Positions 9,130 to 16,838 are shown, numbered from the stretch's first letter. The stretch is 30,175 nucleotides of DNA from Verrucomicrobia bacterium UBA1211 (GCA_002309585.1 DBXN01000122.1:28566-58740), one strand, 5' to 3'. Translations and numbers: made by a program. The notes: generated from the letters alone by a model not told the origin.

Positions 9130-9149
9130 ACCGCGCATTGCCGTTTTTT
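9108..9149 (-). terminator. Intrinsic terminator of the isomerase transcript
   Basis: AAAAAACGGC (9109-9118) pairs perfectly with GCCGTTTTTT (9140-9149), and an inner ATGCG pairs with CGCAT. On the minus strand the hairpin ends in seven Ts (9114-9108), a textbook intrinsic terminator for the gene at 9239-10171. The A/T arms also give a T-run on the plus strand, so it could work in both directions. Confidence 0.8.
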
Positions 9150-9164
9150 AGCATCGCCGTGGCT

Positions 9165-9200
9165 ACGGAGGACTAAGCCGAACCAGCCCCTGTCCTCCGT
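9165..9200. repeat. Inverted repeat ACGGAGGAC / GTCCTCCGT
   Basis: Nine bases at 9165-9173 are the exact reverse complement of 9192-9200, with an 18-base loop. GC-rich sequence surrounds it between the isomerase stop and the terminator. It looks like a REP-type palindrome or part of an untranslated 3' structure. Only one copy occurs in this window, so dispersal cannot be judged here. Confidence 0.5.
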
Positions 9201-9238
9201 CCTGACCGCCACCGCAAGCCTGGGCGAAGGGAGACGGG

Positions 9239-10171
9239 TTAGCCGTTCATCTTCTCCGAAAGATACCGGAATGCGGTATCGGCGATCCGCTGGCTCTCCT
9301 CGACCGTCTGGTCGCCATCGGTCTCCAGGGCGACAACCCCTTTAAAACCACGTTTGCGGAGAATCGCGAAGCAACCGGGCAGATCGGCCTCTCCTTCGGG
9401 GAGTCCGCAACAAACCCCGTCTTTCACATTTTTCGCGTGGAAATTCACCACATCCCCGACGACGGCCGAAAGGGTCTCGACCTCGTTCCGGCGCGTCCCG
9501 TAAGGATCCCAGTCATACGCCCCCTTCTTGCCCTTCGGATAGACCGCCCGGTGCACATTCGCACTGTCGAAGTTGATCTTCAGCCAAGGCGACCCAGCCA
9601 TTTCCAGAACCCGCTTCAGACCCTCGGCCGTCAGCGACAGATGCCCGTGCGGCTCAAGCCCCACGGTGATCTGATTCTGCCCGGCCACCTCCAGAATCTG
9701 CGCCATTCGGTCCCGCATCAGTTTCAGCGCATCCTCATCCGTCATGCCTTCAGGTTTGCGGCCGTCCCCGCAGAAGACCATCGGGATCCCGGCCGCCTTC
9801 GCCCACTTGATGGTCTCCGTCACGCCGGCGACGCTCTTCGGATCAGACAGCACCGCCCCGTGCCATGACCACAGGCCGGTGATCCCTTTGAACCCCATAT
9901 TCCGTGCCTGAGCCGCCAGCGCGTCGGGATCATCCTTGCCCAGGGTGACATGAGGGCACCACGGACCGACCGCCTGTGTCTCGAAATACTCAAATCCCGC
10001 TTTCCGGATCCGGCGCAACGCCTCCTCACGCGGCACTTTCCGAAAGACGACGCTACCGCACCCGATCCGGATCGGCTTCGCCGCCGTTTCAGCCCCGGTG
10101 ACCGCCGTGGCGGCGACGCCCAGCGCCCCCGCCAAGAAATGACGCCGTGTAACCCGATTCTCTCTCAACAT
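9239..10171 (-). CDS. Tat-exported TIM-barrel sugar isomerase/epimerase family protein
   Basis: 310 residues starting at ATG 10171, with AAGGAG upstream; a TTG two codons earlier is a weaker choice. A twin-arginine signal (VTRRHFLAGALG, Arg9-Arg10) precedes a xylose-isomerase-like AP-endonuclease-2 TIM barrel. The likely metal ligands are Glu173 (VGLEPHGH), Asp202 (KINFDSANVH), His245 (VNFHAKNVKD) and Glu283 (VALETDGD), the usual E-D-H-E set. Substrate cannot be read from sequence. Tat-exported members of this family are common in PVC bacteria, often beside Gfo/Idh/MocA oxidoreductases, as here (10349-11764). They act together on sugars or sugar-derived substrates outside the cytoplasm. An intrinsic terminator lies 90 bp downstream. 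Confidence 0.88.
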   Translation of the reverse strand: MLRENRVTRRHFLAGALGVAATAVTGAETAAKPIRIGCGSVVFRKVPREEALRRIRKAGFEYFETQAVGPWCPHVTLGKDDPDALAAQARNMGFKGITGLWSWHGAVLSDPKSVAGVTETIKWAKAAGIPMVFCGDGRKPEGMTDEDALKLMRDRMAQILEVAGQNQITVGLEPHGHLSLTAEGLKRVLEMAGSPWLKINFDSANVHRAVYPKGKKGAYDWDPYGTRRNEVETLSAVVGDVVNFHAKNVKDGVCCGLPEGEADLPGCFAILRKRGFKGVVALETDGDQTVEESQRIADTAFRYLSEKMNG

Positions 10172-10200
10172 CTCCAATCTCCTTTCATCCGTAAGACTTC

Positions 10201-10352
10201 GTGGTTTGGTGGTTGGGTAGTTAGGTGGTTAGGCTTAGCCCTCAACGCTCAACCCTCAACCCTCGCCGGGATTGAACATTGACCACTGATCACTCTTTTC
10301 TCTTCCCTCTTCCTCCGTTCCCCATTCCCCGTTCCCCTCCTTAACCTTTTAA
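10201..10352. repeat. Mosaic intergenic repeat cassette A
   Basis: Four exact octamer steps GTGGTTTG, GTGGTTGG, GTAGTTAG, GTGGTTAG fill 10201-10232. Heptamers of the form TCAACGC/TCAACCC cover 10242-10262. TTGACCACTGATCACT lies at 10279-10294, TTCCCCA/TTCCCCG/TTCCCCT at 10318-10338, and TTAACCTTTTAACC at 10341-10354. The last word provides the TAA stop of the oxidoreductase (10349-10351). The order GTGRTTAGGC, then CTCAACGCTC, then TTGACCACTGATCA, then CTCTTTTCT is repeated at 20293-20384. Confidence 0.8.
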
Positions 10353-11764
10353 CCTTCTCTCAACTCCCATCCCTTGCGATACACATCGCGTAAAAACGCA
10401 TCGGCTTGCGGCGCGTTTTTCATTTTCATCGCACCCGCGTCCCAAAAGAGCTTCCCGCCAGTCCGCAACGCGACATTGCCCAACAGCACGATCTCGGTCA
10501 GCCGCGCCGCATAGCCAAACTCCGCGCACGCCTTCGGTCCACCCTTGCAGGCGGTCAGCCAGTTGTGGAAATGGCTTCCCTTGACACGCGGCAGGGTCGG
10601 CTCGGGTTTCGTGAACGACCGGTGCAACGCGAGCGGCAAAATCCGGGGCATGCCCGCCCAGCCGGGACAGGTGATATACCCCTTCTCGCCCACAAAAAGA
10701 ACCCCGTTCTTCCGTTCACCCAACTGCTGCTGCGGATCGTTCGGGTCAAGCCCCTCCGGATAGGGCGGCATCAGTCCACCTGCGTACCAGGTCAGGGTCA
10801 CAGGGGGACGCGCGCCATCGGCGCCAAAAACATACCGGTAAATCCCGCCATGCGAGGTCACCTCGCTGTCCACCTCCCCAACGGTACACGCCTCGATGGA
10901 GAGCGGATCATGCAGGTTCAGCGCATAGACCGCCGGATCCATGTTGTGGCAGGCCATGTCGCCGATCGCACCGGTCCCGAACGCCCACCATCCGCGCCAA
11001 TTGTAGGGCGCGTAGGCGGGATGATAGGGCCGGAACGGACGCGGGCCGAGCCACAGATCCCAATTCAATCCGGCGGGCACCGGCGGCGTGTCCGCCGGAC
11101 GCCCCTGCCCCGTCGCCCACTGGCCCACGTCGCTCCAGGCGTGAACCTCCCGGACCGTCCCGATCGCGCCCGCCTGAATCCATTCGGCGGTCAATTGGAG
11201 ACTGGTTTTGGAGTGACCCTGAATCCCCATCTGCGTGGCGACACCGGTCTCTTTCGCGACACGTGCCACCAGCCGTGTCTCCTCGACGCTGTGCGCCAGC
11301 GGTTTCTCGCAGTAGACATGCTTGCCCGCACGCATCGCGGCGATGCTGACCGGCGCATGGAGATGGTCGGGTGTGGCGCACAGAACGGCATCCACGCCTT
11401 TCTCTTTCTCCAGCAGGAGACGGAAGTCCTCGTATTCGGCGCAGGTAAAGCCGGGAACCGTCTTGGAGACCGTCTCCTCAATCAACCGTTTCACCGGCTT
11501 ACGCCCCGCGATGCACCGATACCATTGATCGCGCAAATCGGCGGTCTCCGCGACATCGCAAACGGCAACGATCCGAGCCTCCGGCTCGGCAAGCAACGCC
11601 CGGGCGTCCGTCATCCCCATGCCGCCCGCGCCGATGACTGCCACCGCGACCTGTTCACTGGGCGGGACGAATCCCGGTCCGCCCAGCACATACCGGGGCA
11701 CGAGATTGAATGCCGCCGCACCGATCCCGGTTTTCAGAAACGCTCTCCTTTGAAACGTTTTCAT
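10349..11764 (-). CDS. Tat-exported Gfo/Idh/MocA family oxidoreductase
   Basis: 471 residues from ATG 11764, preceded by GGAGGTG. The twin-arginine leader FQRRAFLKTGIGAAAF (Arg6-Arg7) is followed by the Rossmann motif VAVIGAGGMG (residues 41-50), CATPDHLHAP (129-138) and the EKP loop in YCEKPLAHSVEE (Lys154, usual catalytic/cofactor lysine). The long C-terminal half (LGPRPFRPYHPAYAPYNWRG, then AFGTGAIGDMACHNMD) is typical of the Tat-exported PVC/Bacteroidetes subgroup, in which tightly bound NAD(H) supports redox-assisted glycoside or sugar modification. Substrate is unknown. It starts 42 bp after pdxB, across a small hairpin, and is followed by the isomerase gene after a 177-bp repeat-filled gap. 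Confidence 0.92.
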   Translation of the reverse strand: MKTFQRRAFLKTGIGAAAFNLVPRYVLGGPGFVPPSEQVAVAVIGAGGMGMTDARALLAEPEARIVAVCDVAETADLRDQWYRCIAGRKPVKRLIEETVSKTVPGFTCAEYEDFRLLLEKEKGVDAVLCATPDHLHAPVSIAAMRAGKHVYCEKPLAHSVEETRLVARVAKETGVATQMGIQGHSKTSLQLTAEWIQAGAIGTVREVHAWSDVGQWATGQGRPADTPPVPAGLNWDLWLGPRPFRPYHPAYAPYNWRGWWAFGTGAIGDMACHNMDPAVYALNLHDPLSIEACTVGEVDSEVTSHGGIYRYVFGADGARPPVTLTWYAGGLMPPYPEGLDPNDPQQQLGERKNGVLFVGEKGYITCPGWAGMPRILPLALHRSFTKPEPTLPRVKGSHFHNWLTACKGGPKACAEFGYAARLTEIVLLGNVALRTGGKLFWDAGAMKMKNAPQADAFLRDVYRKGWELREG

Positions 11765-11786
11765 CGCCACACCTCCGGCATTGGAT

Positions 11787-11806
11787 GGACCCAAGCCCTC
11801 GGGTCC
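11787..11806 (-). other. Small hairpin between pdxB and the oxidoreductase
   Basis: GGACCC (11787-11792) pairs with GGGTCC (11801-11806) immediately before the pdxB stop codon complement at 11807. An outer GGAT/ATCC may extend it. No T-run follows; at most it might lower read-through or mark an RNA processing point. Confidence 0.35.
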
Positions 11807-12961
11807 TTATCCGCAAACGAATCCCAAACCCTCGATCTTCTTGATCAGCTCCGGCCTGGCATGTTCGACCACCACCTGTGTGGCGTTGAATTGCCGCCGC
11901 ATCGGATAGCAGGACCGGAGTTCCTTGAACGCCTGGGCGCGCGTCACCAGATCCTCCGCGCAGGACATCTTCATTCTGCGGGAATCGGCATCGATGTCGT
12001 AAACGGCCAGAACCAATTCGCGCAACACCTCCTCGTCATCCAATCCCGCCGCATCGGCACACCACTCGGGAATCGGAGGAAGCGGCAGCCGGAACGGGAA
12101 GGTCGGCTCCACACCCAGAAACGCGCAGGCGGCGCGATAGGCCGTCATGGCGCCGTTGACCCGGCTCTCGTATGAGTATCCCGCAATGTGCGGCGTCGCC
12201 AGTTCGGCACGCGCCAGCAGATCCTTCCGGTAGAGGGGTTCGCCTTCCCAGCCGTCCACCACCGCATGGGCGACACTCCCCTTCTCCAGCGCGTCCACCC
12301 AGGCGTTGGTGTCCACGATCTCGCCGCGTGAGGTGTTGATCACCACCACACCCGTCCGCATCCGTGCGAAGGCGGTACTGTCCAGCAGATGCCACGTTGC
12401 ATCGGGCCCATCCCCGATCAGCGGCAGATGGCAGGTCACGACATCCGCCTCCCGCAACAGGCGTTCAAGAGGCAGGAAGGTTTGCGCTTCCTGATCGGTG
12501 GTATCGCGCCGCCGGAGCGGATCGCAAACCAGCACCCTCAGTCCCAACGCCTGCATCTTCCAGCAAACCCGTCGGCCGATCCGTCCGGCCCCGATCACCC
12601 CGATGCTCTTCCCCTGAAAACGAAATCCGTATCGTTCGCGTAACCAAAAAAGCGCCGCCGTCACATAATCGGAGACGCTCTCGGCGCCGCACCCTTCCGC
12701 CGCGCACCAAACGATCCCGTGCGCATCGAGATAGGCGGTGTCCAAGTGCTCACCCTCACCGGTCGTCGCAGCGCAGAAACGCACCGCGCTTCCATCCAAC
12801 AGCCGTGCGTTCACTTTGGTGACATCGGTGGTGATCAGGAGATCGGCGTCGCGAAGCCGTTCGGAGACGATCTCATGGCCGGGGATCAGCGTCAGGTCCC
12901 CCAAGGGACCGAACGCTTCCGCCGCATAGGGCACCGCCGCGTCACAAACGATCCGACTCAC
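11807..12961 (-). CDS. pdxB: 4-phosphoerythronate dehydrogenase
   Basis: 384 residues with a GTG start at 12961 that overlaps the TGA of the preceding gene (GTGA), indicating translational coupling. It resembles E. coli PdxB throughout: VPYAAEAFGPLG, DVTKVNARLL, then AAEGCGAESVSDYV. The NAD site is GVIGAGRIGRRV (121-132). The catalytic set of the D-2-hydroxyacid dehydrogenase family is Arg212 (NTSRGEIVD), Glu241 (WEGEP) and His258 (HIAGYS). It oxidises 4-phosphoerythronate in DXP-dependent pyridoxal phosphate synthesis in the cytoplasm. A C-terminal domain after residue 280 fits PdxB rather than a generic hydroxyacid dehydrogenase. No other pdx gene is in the window; GlgP and other local enzymes need the cofactor, but that link is only general. 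Confidence 0.9.
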   Translation of the reverse strand: MSRIVCDAAVPYAAEAFGPLGDLTLIPGHEIVSERLRDADLLITTDVTKVNARLLDGSAVRFCAATTGEGEHLDTAYLDAHGIVWCAAEGCGAESVSDYVTAALFWLRERYGFRFQGKSIGVIGAGRIGRRVCWKMQALGLRVLVCDPLRRRDTTDQEAQTFLPLERLLREADVVTCHLPLIGDGPDATWHLLDSTAFARMRTGVVVINTSRGEIVDTNAWVDALEKGSVAHAVVDGWEGEPLYRKDLLARAELATPHIAGYSYESRVNGAMTAYRAACAFLGVEPTFPFRLPLPPIPEWCADAAGLDDEEVLRELVLAVYDIDADSRRMKMSCAEDLVTRAQAFKELRSCYPMRRQFNATQVVVEHARPELIKKIEGLGFVCG

Positions 12962-14019
12962 CTTCCGCCTCCGTCGGGTTGAAAAAAGGTCATGCTGGTT
13001 TTCTTAAACTCACGCAGGGAGAAGAGCAGCCGTCCGTCCGCCAAGCCCGCCTCCTGTCCAATCCGCTGAAAGAGCGCATGGGTCTCCTGCCAGCTGCCGG
13101 TATGGATCATAGCGTAGAGCGTGTAGGGGAATCCGGCGCGCGCCGGACGTTCGTAGCAGTGCGTCACCTCCGGGCAGGCGGCCAGCCGTCTGCCCCGTTC
13201 CAACACCGCTTCAGCGCCGCATGGCCAACAGCACATCCCGTTCGCCTTGAATCCCGCCTCGCGGTGATGGAGCAGCAGTCCGAGCCGCCGCATCACACCC
13301 CGTTCCCGCCAGCTCGCCAACCGCGCCAACAGCTCCCCCACCGGCACCCCCAACTTTCGGGCGGGCGCGTCAAAACAGGCCGCCGCCGGCTCGATATGCC
13401 CCTGAAAGAGGCGCACCGTGTCCCGTTCCGCATCCGCAAGGAGAACCGGCGGTTCCTGATCCCGCTGCAACAGGGAAACGCCCGTTTGGGGTTCAACCCG
13501 TTCATCCCGGTCGCGGGTACGGACATCAAACACCACATCGATTTTAAAGCGCCGGACCGCCGGCAACATCGCGATCGCATAGGGCGCGCACCGCATCCGC
13601 AGCCGTTCCAACTCCTCCGGAAAACGGTCGGCTTCCGTCGCCAACGTGAACCAGAGATTCGGCCAGCGTTCGTTCCGCGGTCCCCCGTCCCAATCTCGCG
13701 GCAAGGCCTCGGGCCATCCCCGCTCGTAGGCGTGGGTCACGCCGGGCACGGCGGCCACTTCGGCCGCGATACGCGCCAAATCCGCATCCGGGACATCCAT
13801 GCAGCACAGCGCGCTCCGAAAACCGATCCGCCGCGCGTCGAAGATTCCGCCGAAACGCCGCGCCTCACCGTTGGCCAGCAACCGCTCCGTTAATCCGACA
13901 ACCTGGTCTTCCGACAATCCGCAGGTCTCGCCGATCACTTGAAACGGCCGTTCCACCAACGGCACTCCCCGTTGCAGTCGCGTTACCGCAGCAGCCTCAC
14001 GTTCCGTCAAATCCATCAT
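12958..14019 (-). CDS. Siroheme decarboxylase-like protein, AhbA-AhbB type fusion
   Basis: 353 residues, start at ATG 14019 with GAGG upstream; an adjacent ATG at 14016 is an alternative. Two Lrp/AsnC-like halves occur in one chain. The first (about 1-165) has RRFGGIFDARRIGFRSALC, GVTHAYER and NLWFTL. The second (about 190-345) has RRLGLLLHHREAGFKANGM, EVTHCYERP and FPYTLYAMIH. These are the signature blocks of AhbA and AhbB, which decarboxylate siroheme to didecarboxysiroheme in the alternative heme or heme d1 routes. Database entries of this family are often mislabelled as AsnC regulators; conservation of the GFK.N and THCYERP blocks argues for the enzyme. Fused NirD-L forms are known. It overlaps pdxB by four bases. 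No other heme gene is visible nearby. Confidence 0.82.
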   Translation of the reverse strand: MMDLTEREAAAVTRLQRGVPLVERPFQVIGETCGLSEDQVVGLTERLLANGEARRFGGIFDARRIGFRSALCCMDVPDADLARIAAEVAAVPGVTHAYERGWPEALPRDWDGGPRNERWPNLWFTLATEADRFPEELERLRMRCAPYAIAMLPAVRRFKIDVVFDVRTRDRDERVEPQTGVSLLQRDQEPPVLLADAERDTVRLFQGHIEPAAACFDAPARKLGVPVGELLARLASWRERGVMRRLGLLLHHREAGFKANGMCCWPCGAEAVLERGRRLAACPEVTHCYERPARAGFPYTLYAMIHTGSWQETHALFQRIGQEAGLADGRLLFSLREFKKTSMTFFQPDGGGR

Positions 14020-14071
14020 CAATCCGCCTCTTCGCACCCTGACCGATCTTCGTGACCCGTCCCCTTCCCGT

Positions 14072-14991
14072 TCATTTCAGCCGCTTCATCACATCGAAGA
14101 GGACAAACGGATAGTCGGTCGCGAAGCTGTCGAATCCCAGCTCCCACAGCTTTTCATAAACGGCGGGATTGTTTCCTTCCGTCCATGTGATCGTCTGAAC
14201 CAGAATCCCCCGTTGATGCAGCATCTCGATCACCCGCTTCAAATAGGGCGTGCTGGGGCAGAAGGGATCGGGTTTGGACAGATCGGTCCGGACATGGATC
14301 TGGATCTGGTCGATCCCGTCAAAGTTGACCACCTTCATCTCCTCGAAGGTTTTGTCCAGAAACGCCTCTGCGCGCTGGATGGATTCCGGGGAGTTATCCC
14401 TGGGCCAGGTGCCCAGCCAAACCATCGATTTCCCCTTCGGAGCCGCTTTCTTCCAGCGTGGGATCAGCTGGAATCGCGGCGAGCAGTAGTAGACCTGCTC
14501 TTCCACACCGAACCGGATCGCCATCTCCGCCATCATTTCGGGCGGTGCCCCTTCTCATCCAGATAAAGCAACCGATCGGGCCGCCCCTTCATGGCGGCGA
14601 AAATCGATTCCATCGTCGAAATCCGCGTCGAGGCATAAGCGGCGTTCAGATAGGAACCGGTATCGACATCCCGGATTTCATCCCAATTCAAGGTGTTGAT
14701 CTTGCGGGTCTGCAACTCCTGGGAGATCCCGCGCCCGACCCGTTTCAGATTGTCGTCGTGCAACGCGATCGCCACACCGTCCTTGGTCAGCCGAGCATCA
14801 GCTTCCGGCGCGACGCCATGCCCCCACGCCCACAGGAAAGTCTCCAAGGCATTGTCCGGCCGATCCGCGGCGCCGCCCCCGCGATGGATCTGGCACCGGA
14901 ACAGTCCCTGCTGACGCGCAGACGCCTCCTCCGCGCCGGCCATCCCGAACACCATACAACACAAAACCCCGATCAGCCACCGCATGCTCAT
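14072..14991 (-). pseudogene. Glycerophosphodiester phosphodiesterase interrupted by a frameshift
   Basis: The N-terminal part (14991 to 14533, 152 residues) has a signal peptide (RWLIGVLCCMVFGMAGA) and the GDPD catalytic region: His36-Arg37 (IHRGGGA), Glu63/Asp65 (PEADARLTKDG) and His78 (ALHDDN). It reads YLDEKGHRPK and stops. The C-terminal part (14536 to 14072) carries FGVEEQVYYCSP and the closing FDSFATDYP. One extra G in the GGGG run (plus-strand CCCC 14548-14551) would give YLDEKG-APPEMMAEMA and a normal ~307-residue enzyme. This is either a real mutation, a sequence error or, less likely, slippage. The family hydrolyses glycerophosphodiesters to glycerol 3-phosphate and an alcohol, here probably outside the inner membrane. 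The promoter is at 15047-15076. Confidence 0.85.
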
Positions 14992-15046
14992 CCGCTTCCC
15001 CCTTTCAACGCTCCGCCAAACGACACCTTCCGCTTGGACAGTAAAC

Positions 15047-15076
15047 AGTATACCTTATTTCCCTCCTCAGACGCAA
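15047..15076 (-). promoter_or_regulatory. Promoter of the phosphodiesterase-ahb-pdxB transcript
   Basis: Minus strand: -35 TTGCGT (15076-15071), an 18-bp spacer, and -10 TATACT (15052-15047). The predicted start near 15040 leaves a leader of about 49 bases, ending with an AAAGGGGGAAGCGG ribosome-binding region before ATG 14991. The -10 box is identical to that of glgP. Confidence 0.6.
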
Positions 15077-15171
15077 GAATCGGTCTCTTACGAACTGGAC
15101 GCCGTTGTTCAATTCATCGTCGACGTTCATGAAGGTTGAAAACAACGCTTTGAAACAACTTTTCTTGTCCG

Positions 15172-15191
15172 CGCGGGCGAGTTAGCCCGCG
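15172..15191. other. GC-rich hairpin CGCGGGC / GCCCGCG
   Basis: A perfect 7-bp stem (15172-15178 with 15185-15191) with loop GAGTTA in the divergent intergenic region. It may be a plus-strand transcript structure or an operator-like palindrome. No long T-run follows directly, although TATTTTT comes 12 bases later. Confidence 0.45.
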
Positions 15192-15348
15192 TTCCGCTTT
15201 ACGTATTTTTACCAGTTGTTTTACTCCTTTTTCGATCCCGGCTTTTCCCAACCCGTAACCCTCAACCGCGATCGCTTTTCCCCATTGCGGCACCGGCTGA
15301 CATTATGATACCTTGTCCCTGTTTCCAACTATCAACCGGGAGATAACG

Positions 15349-15846
15349 ATGAAACCTTTTATCTTTTTTGCGATCGGCCTGTGCGCAACCCTCTTCGCGC
15401 AGTCGCCGGAACATGATGCCTTGCGGAAAGAGATCGCGGCCTTGCAGAAGAAACCGACCGCCTACGCCCTGCCCGACTATCTTCCGCAGGATCAGGATTT
15501 CAATGCGGTCTGCCGAAAAGCCGGCGAAGCGAAGAAACGGATTCTGGTTTCCATCGGCCGCGAGGCGTGCGGACGATGTCAGCGGTTCTATGAACTGCTC
15601 CGCTGCGGTGAGATTAAGATCGACACGAACACCGTCACCTATGTGCGCCTGGACATCGACGACTACAACCAGCGCGAATACTTTCTGGGAACCTTCGAGC
15701 CGCCGGACAGCCAGTTGCCCTTTGTCGGCGTGACCGATGCGGCGCGTTCCACCATCTTCCCCTGCCTGAGCGGTTCCCATTCCCCCGCCGAATACCAAAA
15801 AATGCTTGACCCCGAACCGGCAAAAACCCCGGCACCCCGCCTGTAA
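15349..15846 (+). CDS. Secreted thioredoxin-fold protein with CGRC motif
   Basis: 165 residues, start at ATG 15349 with GGGAGA upstream. A signal peptide (MKPFIFFAIGLCATLFAQS) is followed by a coiled helix and a thioredoxin-like core. The core has ILVSIGREACGRCQRFYELL with Cys74-Gly-Arg-Cys77, strand VTYVRLDIDDYN, and LPFVGVTD in place of the usual cis-proline loop. Such proteins reduce, oxidise or isomerise disulfides, or bind metal, in the periplasm. It most resembles the thioredoxin_7/DUF255-like subset, which has no fixed role. It stands alone on its strand, convergent with the glycosyltransferase gene, with only repeat DNA between them. Confidence 0.75.
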   Translation: MKPFIFFAIGLCATLFAQSPEHDALRKEIAALQKKPTAYALPDYLPQDQDFNAVCRKAGEAKKRILVSIGREACGRCQRFYELLRCGEIKIDTNTVTYVRLDIDDYNQREYFLGTFEPPDSQLPFVGVTDAARSTIFPCLSGSHSPAEYQKMLDPEPAKTPAPRL

Positions 15847-15855
15847 CGTCATCAA

Positions 15856-15899
15856 CCGTTGAGCGTTGAGGGTTGAGCGTTGAGTGATCGTCACTCTCA
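15856..15899. repeat. Heptamer repeat cassette B
   Basis: Four exact 7-base steps (GTTGAGC, GTTGAGG, GTTGAGC, GTTGAGT) fill 15858-15885. GAGTGA (15882-15887) then pairs with TCACTC (15891-15896). The repeat abuts the TGA stop of the minus-strand glycosyltransferase (15897-15899). The small stem could act as a 3' structure for either convergent gene. Confidence 0.8.
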
Positions 15900-16838
15900 A
15901 TTCCCTCTTCCGATCATCCCTGCCAGGGTGCCTTTGGCGTAGGCCCAGGCGATGTCGGGACGGCCGTGCCTCAGCGCCACCCCGCCGTAGTAGAGGACCG
16001 AGAGCGGGGCGAAGAGCAGCGTAACGGAAAGCCGCTGGAGAAACGTGAAGTGGCGGCGCGCGAAACGAAGCCTGTTCCGTGCGAAACAATAGGTGCGGTA
16101 CGCCTTCTCGATACCCAGCTGACGGAGCGCCGGGACACATCCCGGCTCCAGATACCCGTAGTGGTCCGTACGGGCGCGGGACGCGATCCACGCACTCCGT
16201 CCCGACTCCCCTACCCGCCAGCCGAAATCCGACTCCTCGAATATCTGGACATACCGTTCATCCATCCCGCCCAACTCATCGCAGACCGCCTTGGGCACCA
16301 TGAACCCATTCGGGCTGTAGGTGGTCGGGAAATCGATCCTTCCCTCCGATTCGGCATCGAACGCGCCCACCGCGAGGTTCGGCTTGTAGTCACGGGGCTG
16401 TGAGGTCCAGCGGTTGAAGTCGCTTCCCAACGTCCAGATCACATTCTCCCTACCGGGCCGCCGGTGAATCGCGAGCGGGGCGATCAGACCTGCATCGGGA
16501 TGGCGCCCGAACGCGGCGATCAGTTCGGTGAAAATCGTCGGGGCGACCACGTTGTCGTCATCCAGAAAGAGAATATACGCGCCCGTCGCGACCGCCGCGC
16601 CGCGGTTTCGGGAATAGGCCTGAAACGCATTCCGCTCATTCCGGAGATAACGGACGCGCGAATCGTTTGGAAATCGCGCGGCCAACCGCTTCGCGGTGTC
16701 GTCCGGCGAACAGTCATCCACAACGATTATCTCCAGCGCGGGCCAGCCGGTCTCCAGCAGACTCGCCACGCAGTCGCAAACCATCTTTGCGCGGTTGAAG
16801 GTCGGGATCACAACGGAGATGGACGGCGTCTCGCTCAT
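15897..16838 (-). CDS. Family 2 glycosyltransferase
   Basis: 313 residues. The ATG at 16838 overlaps the upstream TGA (ATGA), favouring it over an ATG four codons earlier. The GT-A nucleotide-sugar fold shows ISVVIPTFNRAKMV (7-20), IIVVDDCSPDDT (37-48), a ~80-residue linker with NRGAAVATG, and the metal-binding LDDDN (92-96). An acceptor-side FEESDFGWRVGESG block matches the ED(x)DF motif of rhamnosyl/galactosyl-type GT2 enzymes. A basic, hydrophobic C-terminus (LQRLSVTLLFAPLSVLYYGG) suggests membrane contact. It transfers a sugar at the inner leaflet; donor and acceptor are unknown. Coupling to a lipid A-type acyltransferase suggests surface glycolipid or lipopolysaccharide assembly. Confidence 0.9.
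   Translation of the reverse strand: MSETPSISVVIPTFNRAKMVCDCVASLLETGWPALEIIVVDDCSPDDTAKRLAARFPNDSRVRYLRNERNAFQAYSRNRGAAVATGAYILFLDDDNVVAPTIFTELIAAFGRHPDAGLIAPLAIHRRPGRENVIWTLGSDFNRWTSQPRDYKPNLAVGAFDAESEGRIDFPTTYSPNGFMVPKAVCDELGGMDERYVQIFEESDFGWRVGESGRSAWIASRARTDHYGYLEPGCVPALRQLGIEKAYRTYCFARNRLRFARRHFTFLQRLSVTLLFAPLSVLYYGGVALRHGRPDIAWAYAKGTLAGMIGRGN

Larger units (their letters stand above)
14992..15348. other. Gene-free divergent intergenic region
   Basis: 357 bp between two divergent genes. It holds the minus-strand promoter at 15047-15076 and a hairpin at 15172-15191, followed by T-rich DNA (TTTACGTATTTTT, then GTTGTTTTACTCCTTTTTC). A CCCTCAACC word near 15261 resembles the heptamer repeats. 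I see no credible open frame, tRNA or known riboswitch. A promoter for the plus-strand gene is expected near 15282-15310, but no pair of boxes with good spacing stands out. Confidence 0.6.

Noticed and set aside
10201..10352. CRISPR array
   Set aside because: The periodic units are 7-8 bases without spacers of constant length, and there are no cas genes in the window.
10406..12175. A 589-codon plus-strand open frame opposite the oxidoreductase and pdxB
   Set aside because: It spans two clear minus-strand genes, is rich in Arg/His/Pro as antisense GC-rich frames are, and shows no domain.
12979..13893. A 304-codon plus-strand open frame opposite the siroheme decarboxylase-like gene
   Set aside because: Antisense shadow with biased composition; the minus strand has clear family motifs and overlaps with pdxB.
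14533..14551. Programmed -1 frameshift in the phosphodiesterase gene
   Set aside because: The AAGGGG site is not a classical slippery heptamer, and no strong downstream stem is evident; mutation or sequence error is simpler.
14992..15348. A small RNA gene or riboswitch in the divergent gap
   Set aside because: One short hairpin and T-rich DNA are present, but no known fold or clear promoter-terminator pair can be traced.
15262..16191. A 309-codon minus-strand open frame across the thioredoxin-fold gene and the glycosyltransferase end
   Set aside because: It covers two supported genes on both sides of a convergent junction and crosses the heptamer repeat; no domain seen.
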